34,097 bases of DNA from assembly GCA_020344755.1 (NCBI GenBank), contig CP070829.1, positions 1,542,865 to 1,576,961 of the forward strand, in the 5' to 3' direction. Made by a program: the position numbers and the translations under genes. This document shows positions 24,625-31,430 of this stretch, piece after piece. The notes beneath the pieces are model-generated. The model was not told where the DNA came from, did no database searches, and was given only the letters and a program-made list of their open reading frames with translations. How positions within the stretch are numbered: the stretch's first letter is position 1; the number at the start of each line of letters is the position of its first letter. Source of the DNA: Gemmatimonadales bacterium. Lineage in GTDB: Bacteria; Gemmatimonadota; Gemmatimonadetes; Longimicrobiales; Gaopeijiaceae.

Positions 24625-24634
24625 GGCAGGTTTC

Positions 24635-25249
24635 TTGACGGCGTCTTCACTCGCGTGCCTTCTGGCGGCCCTCGCGTCCCTCGCGGGCGCGGGGGCCGTC
24701 GCCCCCCAGGAGGGCCCGGTCCCCCCGGCGTCACCCGACACGCCGAATGCGGCCTCCCGGCCCACCCCGCCCCGGATCCCACCGGACGCGGTCCCTCACG
24801 ACCTCCACGTCACCTACGCGAACGCGGCCGTGGAAGGCAACGCCGTGGTGGTGCGCCTGCGGCTGTTCAAGGACGATCTGGGGGCGGCCCTGGGACGGGA
24901 GGTGGGTGTCACCGTCCTGGCCTTGACCGCCTCGCCCCAGGTGGACGAGGTCTTTCTCCGGTACCTCGGCAGGCATCTGACCTTCGAGGTGGAGGGGACG
25001 CTCCTCGAACCCGCTGTCGTCACCCGGGGGGAGGAGCTGCTGGACCGGGAGCCGGTCTGGTGGTACGCACTCCGGTATCAGGCCGCAGGACCCGTCACCC
25101 GGCTCCGAGTGAAGAACACACTCCTTTTCGACCTCTTCGAGGACCAGCGGAACGTGATGAAGTTCGTGCACTTCCCGGATGAGACGCAGCGCACGTACGG
25201 GTTCGCCCGGGGGGAGGAGGTGTTCACGGTGGACTTCGGCGGTGGCTGA
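24635..25249 (+). CDS. DUF6702-like exported protein
   Basis: 204 residues starting at TTG 24635, 10 bp after the M1 peptidase stop; the SD (AGGCAGG) is poor. A signal peptide (LACLLAALASLAGAG) and a Pro/Ala-rich spacer lead to a domain beginning HDLHVTYANAAVEGNAVVV and RLFKDDLGAALG. This resembles the HP(I/V)HVSVTNI...FTDDLExAL pattern I associate with DUF6702. The conserved N-terminal His and Asp pair could bind metal, but this is a guess. Ends with a domain of beta-strand character (TLLFDLFEDQRNVMKF). Function unknown. Close linkage to the M1 peptidase suggests they work together in the periplasm. Family call rests on remembered motifs only. Confidence 0.7.
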   Translation: MTASSLACLLAALASLAGAGAVAPQEGPVPPASPDTPNAASRPTPPRIPPDAVPHDLHVTYANAAVEGNAVVVRLRLFKDDLGAALGREVGVTVLALTASPQVDEVFLRYLGRHLTFEVEGTLLEPAVVTRGEELLDREPVWWYALRYQAAGPVTRLRVKNTLLFDLFEDQRNVMKFVHFPDETQRTYGFARGEEVFTVDFGGG

Positions 25250-25264
25250 AGCCGAATCTCGGCT
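25250..25264 (+). terminator. Small hairpin after the DUF6702-like gene
   Basis: AGCCGA-ATC-TCGGCT begins at the base after the stop codon. The stem is 6 bp and no T tract follows, so the dipeptidase gene 94 bp downstream may still be reached by read-through. Confidence 0.25.
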
Positions 25265-25342
25265 GCGCAATTCGATACCGCCTGGCGGAACTCGCAACGG
25301 ACGCTCATGGTGCACCCCACCCCCCGAAGCAGGGACTCCGTC

Positions 25343-26464
25343 ATGGACCGCCGACACTTTCTGCATAGCGCCGCCGTTCTCCCTCTGGCCCACGCCACCG
25401 GATCTCTTGCCCGCTCATCCGATGAGGTCCGGGCGGGAGGGTCCGGCCGGGACGCGCGCCAGGAGCGGCCCGTGGCCATCGACGGCCTGGGCGAGATTCG
25501 CCTGGACTACGGACCCGCACTCCTGGATCAGATTCTCGCCAGCGGACTGCGCTGTTGCGCGGTCACTGCGGGGAACCCCGGGTTATACGGATCGGACGCC
25601 TTCCACGACCTGGTGGCGGAGATCGCGGCGTATGAAGCCCATATCGACCTGAACCGGGACCGGCTCTCACGGGTCCGCACCGTGGCGGACATGGACCGGG
25701 CGATCCGGGATGGCACCCTCGGGCTCATCTACTACCCCCAGAATGCCACGCCTCTGGAGCGGAATCCGGAGCGCCTGGTCGTCCTGTGGGGTCTCGGCGT
25801 TCGGATCCTCCAGCTCACCTACAACCACCGCAACCTCCTGGGCGACGGGAGTTCCGAGGCCACGGACGCCGGACTCTCGGAGTACGGGCTCGAAGTGGTG
25901 GCGCGTATGAACGAGTTGGGGATGTTGGTGGACGTGTCTCACTCCGGCCCCCGCACCTCTCTTGATGCCATCCGCGCCTCCCGCTCACCCGTCGCCATCA
26001 CCCACGCCGGATGCCGGGCGGTATACGACCACCCCCGCAACAAGACGGACGAAGCGCTCCGGGCCATGGCGGACCGGGGTGGCGTGGTGGGGATCGTGCA
26101 GCTGAATCCCTACCTGGGTCCCCGAGAGCGCAACACCCTGGACGACTACCTGGACCACATCGATCACGCGGTGAGGGTGTGCGGTGTCGAGCACGTGGGG
26201 ATCGGGAGTGACCGGGAACATCGCCCGGTCCCCGACACCCCGGAGGAGCGGCAGAAGCTCGTGGACGAGCTCTCGCGACTCTACTCGGACCCCGGAACGA
26301 TGCCTCCGGTGCGGTGGCCCTTCTTCCTCAGCGAGCTGAACCACCCTCGCCGCATGGAAACCGTCTACGAGGGTCTGGCGGCCAGGGGCTATCCTTCGGC
26401 GGACGCGGACAAGATCCTGGGTGGGAACTGGTACCGCCTCTTCCGTGAGGTGTGGCCCGCCTGA
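25343..26464 (+). CDS. Tat-exported M19 (membrane dipeptidase) homologue with altered metal site
   Basis: 373 residues from ATG 25343 (AGGGA 7 nt upstream). The N-terminus MDRRHFLHSAA is a twin-arginine signal. The body matches M19 renal-type dipeptidases: LVDVSHSGPRT (His200), ITHAGCRAVYDHPRN (His221, 21 residues later as in the family), GIGSDREH, and a C-terminal KILGGNWYRLF. However, the usual HxD motif (DGHNDL) reads DGLGEI (Leu49, Glu51), and the bridging Glu seems replaced by Gln133 in IYYPQN. So one metal site is probably lost. It could be a one-metal hydrolase, a different lactonase-like enzyme, or a non-catalytic binding protein. It sits between the DUF6702-like gene and a DUF885 peptidase on the same strand. 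Confidence 0.85.
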   Translation: MDRRHFLHSAAVLPLAHATGSLARSSDEVRAGGSGRDARQERPVAIDGLGEIRLDYGPALLDQILASGLRCCAVTAGNPGLYGSDAFHDLVAEIAAYEAHIDLNRDRLSRVRTVADMDRAIRDGTLGLIYYPQNATPLERNPERLVVLWGLGVRILQLTYNHRNLLGDGSSEATDAGLSEYGLEVVARMNELGMLVDVSHSGPRTSLDAIRASRSPVAITHAGCRAVYDHPRNKTDEALRAMADRGGVVGIVQLNPYLGPRERNTLDDYLDHIDHAVRVCGVEHVGIGSDREHRPVPDTPEERQKLVDELSRLYSDPGTMPPVRWPFFLSELNHPRRMETVYEGLAARGYPSADADKILGGNWYRLFREVWPA

Positions 26465-26468
26465 CCCG

Positions 26469-26485
26469 GGTGAGGTAACCTCACC
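26469..26485. promoter_or_regulatory. Perfect palindrome GGTGAGGT-A-ACCTCACC
   Basis: An 8+1+8 perfect inverted repeat starts 5 bp after the M19 stop and ends 39 bp before the DUF885 start. The one-base centre suits a protein-binding site better than an RNA hairpin, although a 6-bp stem with a 5-nt loop is possible. No T tract follows. Candidate operator for the DUF885 gene. Confidence 0.4.
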
Positions 26486-26524
26486 GTCCAGTTCGATCCC
26501 ATCCATCCAGACGTGGTGACGTCC

Positions 26525-28378
26525 ATGGCCATGCTCCGACTCGAACGCCGTCCCTCCGGGCCCTGCGGATTCGAAACCTCCACGACGACCGGTAGCGGGT
26601 CGACGGTACTCCTTTTGTCCGCCCTGATCGCCCTCACCGGCCTGATCGCTTCTCGCCCGGAACGGGCCGGTGCTCAGGAGGCCTCCGCCCTCCGGGACCC
26701 CCCCGCACTCGATGCGCTGGTGGACTTCGACCGCGACCAGAGCGACATGCGAGTGGCCATCCTCCGCTACGAGGAAGATCGGTCCGCGCTCATGCGGCGC
26801 TACGACATCCCGCTGTCGCCGGTGCGCAGGGCACGCCTGGAACGATTCTACCAGGGATGGCTGGACGCTCTCGATGACATGGACTTCGACGCGCTGAATC
26901 ACGAGGGCAAGGTCGACTACGTGCTACTTCGAAACCGGTTGGGATTCGAGATGGAGATGCTGGGCCAGGAAGCGGCCCTCGCCGCGGAGATGGAGCCCCT
27001 TCTTCCCTTCCAGCGATCCCTCCAGCACCTCCAGGAAGAGCGCCGGGAGAGAGTGGCCCGACTGAACGCCCGCGCCGTGGCGGATACCCTGAACCGCGTG
27101 GCCCGGGAGGTGGAGGCGCTCACGGTGCGCTTCCAGAACGGTGGAGAGGATCTGCCCGAGGTGAGGGGCGTCCTGGCCGAGCGGGCGGCCCGCCAGGTGG
27201 GGAGCCTCCTGCGGATGCTCGATGGGTGGTACGGATACCATGCAGGGTACGATCCCGACTTCACATGGTGGGTCCCGGAGCCGTACGCCCGACTCACCCG
27301 TGCCCTACAGGGTCACGCCGACGCCATCCGCGGGCGATTTGTGGGTGATCTCTCCTCGGGCCCCGTGATCGGAGAACCCATTGGCGAGGAAGGACTCCGA
27401 GCGCACCTGGCGAACGAGATGATCCCCTACACCGCCGAGGAGCTCATCGCCATCGCGGAGGCCGAATTCGCCTGGATGGAAGAGGCCCTGGTGGAGGCGG
27501 CCCGGGAGATGGGGTACGGGAACGACTGGAAGGCGGCCCAGGAGGCTGTGAAGGAGCTCGCGGTGCCGCCGGGGGAGAAGCCCCGGGTCGTCCTCGAGTT
27601 GGAGGAGCAGTCGGTGGATTTCATCGAGGCCCGGGACTGGATCACCCTGCCCCCCCTGGCCCATGAGGTGTGGCGGATGGAGATGATGCCACCGGAGCGG
27701 CAGCGCGTGTCCCCCTTCTTCCTGGGGGGCGAGGTCATTCGAATCTCGTACCCCACCGACGAGATGACCCACGAGGAGAAGCTCATGTCCATGCGGGGGA
27801 ACAACCCCCACTTCAACCGGGCCACGGTGCACCACGAGCTGATTCCGGGACACCACCTCCAGGGATTCATGACCTCCCGCTTCAACGATCACCGGGGCCT
27901 GTTCACCACGCCCTTCTGGGGTGAGGGGTGGGCCCTGTATTGGGAAATGATCCTCTGGGAGAACGACTTCCCCCGGAGCCCCGAGGACCGCATCGGAATG
28001 CTGTTCTGGCGGATGCACCGAGCGGCCCGAATCATCTTCTCCCTCTCGTTCCACCTGGAGCGGATGACCCCGCAGGAGGCCGTCGACCTCCTGGTGGACC
28101 GGGTGGGTCACGAGCGGGCCAACGCCGAGGCGGAGGTGCGCCGTTCCTTCGCCGGCGACTACTCCCCTCTCTACCAGGCCGGCTACATGCTGGGTGGCAT
28201 GCAGTTCCGTGCCCTGTACCGTGAACTGGTGCAATCCGGGACCATGACCGCCCGGGAGTTCCACGATGCGGTCCTGAGAGGGGGCCGCATGCCGGTGGAG
28301 ATGGTCAGGGCTCGCCTGACCGGACAGCCGCTTACCCGGGACTACACTCCCGGGTGGAGGTTTGCGGACGGAAACTGA
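26525..28378 (+). CDS. Exported DUF885 family metallopeptidase
   Basis: A mostly helical zinc peptidase-like protein, 617 residues from ATG 26525; ATG 26531 and GTG 26513/26516 are alternatives, and the SD (GGTGA) is weak. A signal segment (VLLLSALIALTGLIA) is cleaved near AGAQEA after an unusually long charged N-region. The zinc motif is HELIPGHH, about residues 437-444, followed by the conserved EGWALYWE. The family's end motif YLLGxxQ appears as YMLGGMQF. Length is typical (580-620). DUF885 enzymes relate to M32-like carboxypeptidases and some hydrolyse small peptides; the exact substrate is unknown. It follows the Tat dipeptidase homologue after 60 bp containing a palindrome. Confidence 0.9.
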   Translation: MAMLRLERRPSGPCGFETSTTTGSGSTVLLLSALIALTGLIASRPERAGAQEASALRDPPALDALVDFDRDQSDMRVAILRYEEDRSALMRRYDIPLSPVRRARLERFYQGWLDALDDMDFDALNHEGKVDYVLLRNRLGFEMEMLGQEAALAAEMEPLLPFQRSLQHLQEERRERVARLNARAVADTLNRVAREVEALTVRFQNGGEDLPEVRGVLAERAARQVGSLLRMLDGWYGYHAGYDPDFTWWVPEPYARLTRALQGHADAIRGRFVGDLSSGPVIGEPIGEEGLRAHLANEMIPYTAEELIAIAEAEFAWMEEALVEAAREMGYGNDWKAAQEAVKELAVPPGEKPRVVLELEEQSVDFIEARDWITLPPLAHEVWRMEMMPPERQRVSPFFLGGEVIRISYPTDEMTHEEKLMSMRGNNPHFNRATVHHELIPGHHLQGFMTSRFNDHRGLFTTPFWGEGWALYWEMILWENDFPRSPEDRIGMLFWRMHRAARIIFSLSFHLERMTPQEAVDLLVDRVGHERANAEAEVRRSFAGDYSPLYQAGYMLGGMQFRALYRELVQSGTMTAREFHDAVLRGGRMPVEMVRARLTGQPLTRDYTPGWRFADGN

Positions 28379-28543
28379 GGCTCGGGCCGGGATCTCGGCA
28401 CCGTTTCGCCTGTGACGAATCGAGGGGTCCAGCGCACCGTTTCGAGACATCGGCCGAGGGGGCGCGCGCCACCCGGATCCTCCTGCACCCGTTCACTCCC
28501 CCTGGGATCGGCGCGGAACTCGCTGGCATGGTTCTTCCAACCC

Positions 28544-28560
28544 GACTCGTGATACGAGTC
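28544..28560. promoter_or_regulatory. Perfect inverted repeat GACTCGT-GAT-ACGAGTC
   Basis: A 7+3+7 perfect repeat lies 32 bp upstream of the acidic lipoprotein start in a 214-bp gap. It shares GACTCG...CGAGTC with the palindrome at 18023-18040, with one base more in the spacer. Upstream in the same gap the 11-mer GCACCGTTTCG occurs twice (28398-28408 and 28434-28444), 36 bp apart. Candidate operator region. Confidence 0.4.
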
Positions 28561-28592
28561 AATCCGGATGCAAGAGAACCAGGAGACCCTCC

Positions 28593-29396
28593 GTGACGAA
28601 CCATGCCCGAATCCTCGCTGTCGCCGCTACCGTGGCGGTACTGGCCGCCTGCGACGACACCACTGGTCCCGACGCGACCGTGGGCCTGACCCTCTCGGCG
28701 GCGCTGGCGCCCGCTGCGGCGCCCGCCGCCCCCGCCTCCACCGGAAGCCCGTTGCCGCCCCAAGCCCGAGCCGAGACCCTGTATGACGGCGTCAACGAGC
28801 TCGTTCTCCACTACGTGGGCCTGGCCGTGGACGAGGTGGAACTCGAGTCGGTGCTCGACGACGAATGCGACGACTCCGACGGCGAGGGGATGGCCGGCAA
28901 CGACGATTGCGCGGAGTTCGAGGCCGGTCCGTTCCTCCTGGAGCTTCCCCTGGACGGCTCCACGGTGGTGGAGGTCGCCGAGGTTGCCGTCCGCCCCGGG
29001 ACCTATGACGAGTTGGAGTTCGAGATCGACGTCCCCGACGGCGAGGACGGAGCGTTCGTCGAGGCCCACCCCGACTTCCAGGGTGTCAGCGTGTGGGTCC
29101 GGGGGACCTGGAACGGCGAGCCCTTCACGTTCATCAGCGACGTGGAGGCAGAGCAGGAGATGGCTCTGGTCCCGGCCATGGAGGTCCTGGAGGGCGACGC
29201 ACCCAGGAACCTGACGTTGACCCTCGACATCTCGGGGTGGTTCACCGACGGGAGCGGAGCGCTGGTGGACCCGTCCTCGGCGCTGAAGGGCGGCGAGAAC
29301 GAAGCACTCGTCAAGGACAATATCCGGCTATCCATCGACCTGTTCGAGGACCACGACCACGACGGCGAGGACGATCACGAGGGCGGTCACGACTGA
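28593..29396 (+). CDS. Acidic lipoprotein, DUF4382-like, with His/Asp tail
   Basis: 267 residues from GTG 28593 (AGGAG 8 nt upstream). The signal ends in a clean lipobox, LAAC, with Cys20, followed by Asp-Asp. An Ala/Pro-rich linker leads to a beta-rich domain (about 60-250) with LVLHYVGLAVDEVELES, reminiscent of DUF4382 (a hypothetical extracellular domain). It has a Cys pair in an acidic loop (DDECDDSDGEG ... NDDC). The C-terminal tail alternates His and Asp/Glu/Gly (DHDHDGEDDHEGGHD) and could chelate divalent metal. Asp after the lipid Cys would mean inner-membrane retention under the E. coli rule, which may not apply here. Convergent with RidA. Function unknown; family call is tentative. 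Confidence 0.78.
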   Translation: MTNHARILAVAATVAVLAACDDTTGPDATVGLTLSAALAPAAAPAAPASTGSPLPPQARAETLYDGVNELVLHYVGLAVDEVELESVLDDECDDSDGEGMAGNDDCAEFEAGPFLLELPLDGSTVVEVAEVAVRPGTYDELEFEIDVPDGEDGAFVEAHPDFQGVSVWVRGTWNGEPFTFISDVEAEQEMALVPAMEVLEGDAPRNLTLTLDISGWFTDGSGALVDPSSALKGGENEALVKDNIRLSIDLFEDHDHDGEDDHEGGHD

Positions 29397-29406
29397 CGCC
29401 GACGGT

Positions 29407-29514
29407 CCGCCGCCACGGCAGGCGGCGGCGGCAGGTGGCGCAGGGTCCGGGGCCAGGGGGTCCCGGCCCCTCGTTCCATCGACGAGACCCGGTGGGAGCC
29501 TGGCGCCCCACCGG
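29407..29514. terminator. Three consecutive hairpins between convergent genes
   Basis: The 129-bp gap between the lipoprotein and ridA stops holds three perfect stems. They are CCGCCGCC/GGCGGCGG (29407-29414, 29421-29428), GGGGCC/GGCCCC (29449-29454, 29465-29470) and CCGGTGGG/CCCACCGG (29489-29496, 29507-29514). None has a T tract, but each works on both strands, fitting two-way termination. Confidence 0.45.
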
Positions 29515-29525
29515 TCGGCTGTACC

Positions 29526-29924
29526 CTAGGACCGGTAGGCCATGCAGTCGATCTCCACCCGAAGCCCTTTGTCGGGAAGGGTCGACACACACACGGTCGT
29601 CCGGGCGGGCCGGTGCTCGCCGAAGACCTCGGCGTAGACCCGGTTCATGGCCTCGAAATCCCGCATGTCGGTGAGGAAGACTCCACACCGCAGTACCCTG
29701 GAGAGATCCGAGCCGGCCGCCTGGAGGATGGCCTCCATGTTCCGGAAGACCTGGCGGGTCTGGCTCTCCACATCCGGACCGGCAAGGCGACCCGTCGCAG
29801 GATCGGTGGCCCCCTGCCCGGAGACCAGGATCAGGCGGTCGAAGATCATGCCCGGCGAGTAGGGGCCCACAGGAGCGGGGAGTCCCGGGGCGATGATGGG
29901 AGCGGCATCCGAGTATTCGGTCAT
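29526..29924 (-). CDS. RidA/YjgF family enamine-imine deaminase
   Basis: A 132-residue cytoplasmic protein that in other bacteria hydrolyses reactive 2-aminoacrylate and related imines formed by PLP enzymes acting on serine and threonine. Signatures: PAPVGPYSPG near the N-terminus, LVSGQGATDPATG, the TRQVFRNMEAILQAAGSDLSRVLR helix region and PARTTVCVSTLP, whose Arg is the substrate-carboxylate-binding residue of active RidA; the end is LRVEIDCMAY. So it should be catalytically competent. ATG 29924 is chosen by homology; the frame stays open to 30143 but that part is not protein-like. There is no clear SD. It diverges from the duplicated-module gene. Confidence 0.9.
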   Translation of the reverse strand: MTEYSDAAPIIAPGLPAPVGPYSPGMIFDRLILVSGQGATDPATGRLAGPDVESQTRQVFRNMEAILQAAGSDLSRVLRCGVFLTDMRDFEAMNRVYAEVFGEHRPARTTVCVSTLPDKGLRVEIDCMAYRS

Positions 29925-29957
29925 GGGCGGTGGGGGCGCGGAGGACGACGGTCTGGT

Positions 29958-29977
29958 AGTGTCCTCAGATTGACACT
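29958..29977. promoter_or_regulatory. Inverted repeat over a TTGACA box, divergent promoter candidate
   Basis: AGTGTC (29958-29963) and GACACT (29972-29977) flank an 8-bp AT-richer centre in the 146-bp gap between ridA and the gene at 30071. TTGACA, a perfect sigma-70 -35, lies at 29970-29975 on the plus strand inside the right arm. The -10 region 16-18 bp on (around GGAATGGA) is poor. Binding of a dimer here would block such a promoter. Confidence 0.4.
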
Positions 29978-30070
29978 CGGAGTCACGATTGGGAATGGAC
30001 CGGGCCCACTTCGGCTCCCGTTTAGGCCGCCTCCTTGCCTGCGATACCGTCGTCCCCCTACCCTCGGGCC

Positions 30071-31342
30071 ATGGACGTCCCCGCCCGACCGCGCGGCTTA
30101 GCGGTCCTGGCCGCCCTGGCGCTGGCTCTTCCCGCCGCGGCACAGGACCCGCCGCAGACCCAGGCCGATGACTTCACCCGGTATGAGCTCCAGGCGCCCG
30201 GGAGCGGTGCCTTCCGCATCGTCTACGATGTGTCCGCTACCACCCCGGGTGCCCGGTTCTACTACAACTCCATCCGAACCGGCGCCGAAGAGGAGGTCCA
30301 CGGAGTCACCGACCTCCATACCGGCGAGGCGCTGGACTGGGAAGTGGTGGATGGATCCCACGCGCGCAGCCATGGTCACCCCCGGGCGGACCCGCAGGGT
30401 CGGTACATCAAGGTTGCCCTCGGGCGCCCCGTCCCGGAGGGAGGGCAGGGCCGGGTCCGGATCGACAAGACGTACCGGGATCCCGAGAGCTACTACCGGG
30501 ACGGTCGGGACGTGGTCTTCCGACGCTCGCTGGGGATTCGCCGTAATGCCGTGGTGCTCCCCCCGGGGTTCGAGCTGGTGGCCGCCAACTACCCCGTCCA
30601 GGTCGACACCGAGGAGGACGGCCGGATCCGGGTGAGCTTCATGAGCCCGGGCCCGGGACCCGTTGACTTCTCGGTCCGGGCCCGGCCGTGGCCCGGGGGG
30701 GCCCGACCCGCTCCTTCGCCGCCGCCTCGCGCAGACGTCGCCAACTCCGGTGGCGGCTCGCCGGCCGCGGCCCGGGTCGGCTGGACGTTCCCTCAACGGG
30801 CCTTTCAGGATCGGGACATCACCTACGATCTCCAGGATCCGGTCTCCCACGCGTTCCGCCTCTTCCACGACTACACCGAGAGCCGTCCGGGAACGGACCG
30901 CTACCTCAACGTCGTGCGCGCCGGAAGCGCGGCATCCGACCCGGAAGCCTACAACCTGGACACGGGTGAGCAGCTGGTCGTCGAGCAACTCAAGGGAGCC
31001 CAGATCACGGCGCGAGGTCTGGACATCGGGAGGGTGCCGGAGCCGGACACCGAGGTCGTGGTCATCTGGTTCGATCCAGTGGCAACCGGTGCCTCCACCC
31101 GGCTTCGGATCTGGGAGACGTATACGGACCCTGGGCGGTATACCCTGGCCGGCGAGGAGCTCGTGTGGGATCGTGCATTGGGCCGCTCCCGGAACACGGT
31201 CGTCCTTCCGTCGGGCTGGTCTCTCACCGCCAACAGCATTCCGGGTGTTGTCTCCGAGACGGCGGACGGGCGGATCCAGATCCGATACATCAATCCCCGG
31301 CCTGACCAGATCCAGGTGTTCATCAGGGCTCGCAGGAGATGA
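30071..31342 (+). CDS. Exported protein with two copies of one beta-rich module, unknown
   Basis: 423 residues, Sec signal cleaved near PAAAQD. Two modules of about 170 residues, roughly 36-206 and 248-420, repeat the same order of motifs: FRIVYDVS / FRLFHDYT, TGEALDWEV / TGEQLVVEQ, VRIDKTYRDPESY / LRIWETYTDPGRY, RNAVVLPPGFELVAANYP / RNTVVLPSGWSLTANSIP, DGRIRVSFMSPGP / DGRIQIRYINPRP and a closing RAR. A Pro/Ala/Gly-rich linker of about 40 residues joins them. So the gene arose by internal duplication. No metal or nucleophile motif is evident; carbohydrate or protein binding is possible. Start ATG 30071 is supported by the signal peptide, not by an SD. A 16-nt hairpin lies between it and the next gene. 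Confidence 0.8.
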   Translation: MDVPARPRGLAVLAALALALPAAAQDPPQTQADDFTRYELQAPGSGAFRIVYDVSATTPGARFYYNSIRTGAEEEVHGVTDLHTGEALDWEVVDGSHARSHGHPRADPQGRYIKVALGRPVPEGGQGRVRIDKTYRDPESYYRDGRDVVFRRSLGIRRNAVVLPPGFELVAANYPVQVDTEEDGRIRVSFMSPGPGPVDFSVRARPWPGGARPAPSPPPRADVANSGGGSPAAARVGWTFPQRAFQDRDITYDLQDPVSHAFRLFHDYTESRPGTDRYLNVVRAGSAASDPEAYNLDTGEQLVVEQLKGAQITARGLDIGRVPEPDTEVVVIWFDPVATGASTRLRIWETYTDPGRYTLAGEELVWDRALGRSRNTVVLPSGWSLTANSIPGVVSETADGRIQIRYINPRPDQIQVFIRARRR

Positions 31343-31403
31343 TCAAGGCACGCATTCTTCGGGGGGCGCAGGGGCTGCTCCCCCGCTGGCATCCAACCCG
31401 AGA

Positions 31404-31419
31404 CGGCGCCGAAGCGCCG
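31404..31419 (+). promoter_or_regulatory. Hairpin CGGCGC-CGAA-GCGCCG before the epimerase SD
   Basis: A perfect 6-bp stem with a CGAA loop ends 11 nt before the epimerase ATG, immediately before and partly overlapping the GGGAGAAG SD. With no T tract it is more likely to affect translation or mRNA stability than termination. Confidence 0.3.
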
Positions 31420-31430
31420 GGAGAAGACGT

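Noticed and set aside
22153..24765. 870-codon open frame on the minus strand
   Set aside because: Antisense shadow of the M1 aminopeptidase, whose own frame has HEVGH and all domain motifs.
28398..28444. Two copies of GCACCGTTTCG 36 bp apart as a short repeat array
   Set aside because: Only two copies and no third; not a CRISPR and too little to call a separate element. Mentioned with the operator region.
28515..28540. GGAACT box as an ECF-sigma promoter before the acidic lipoprotein
   Set aside because: The matching -10 at the expected distance is not convincing.
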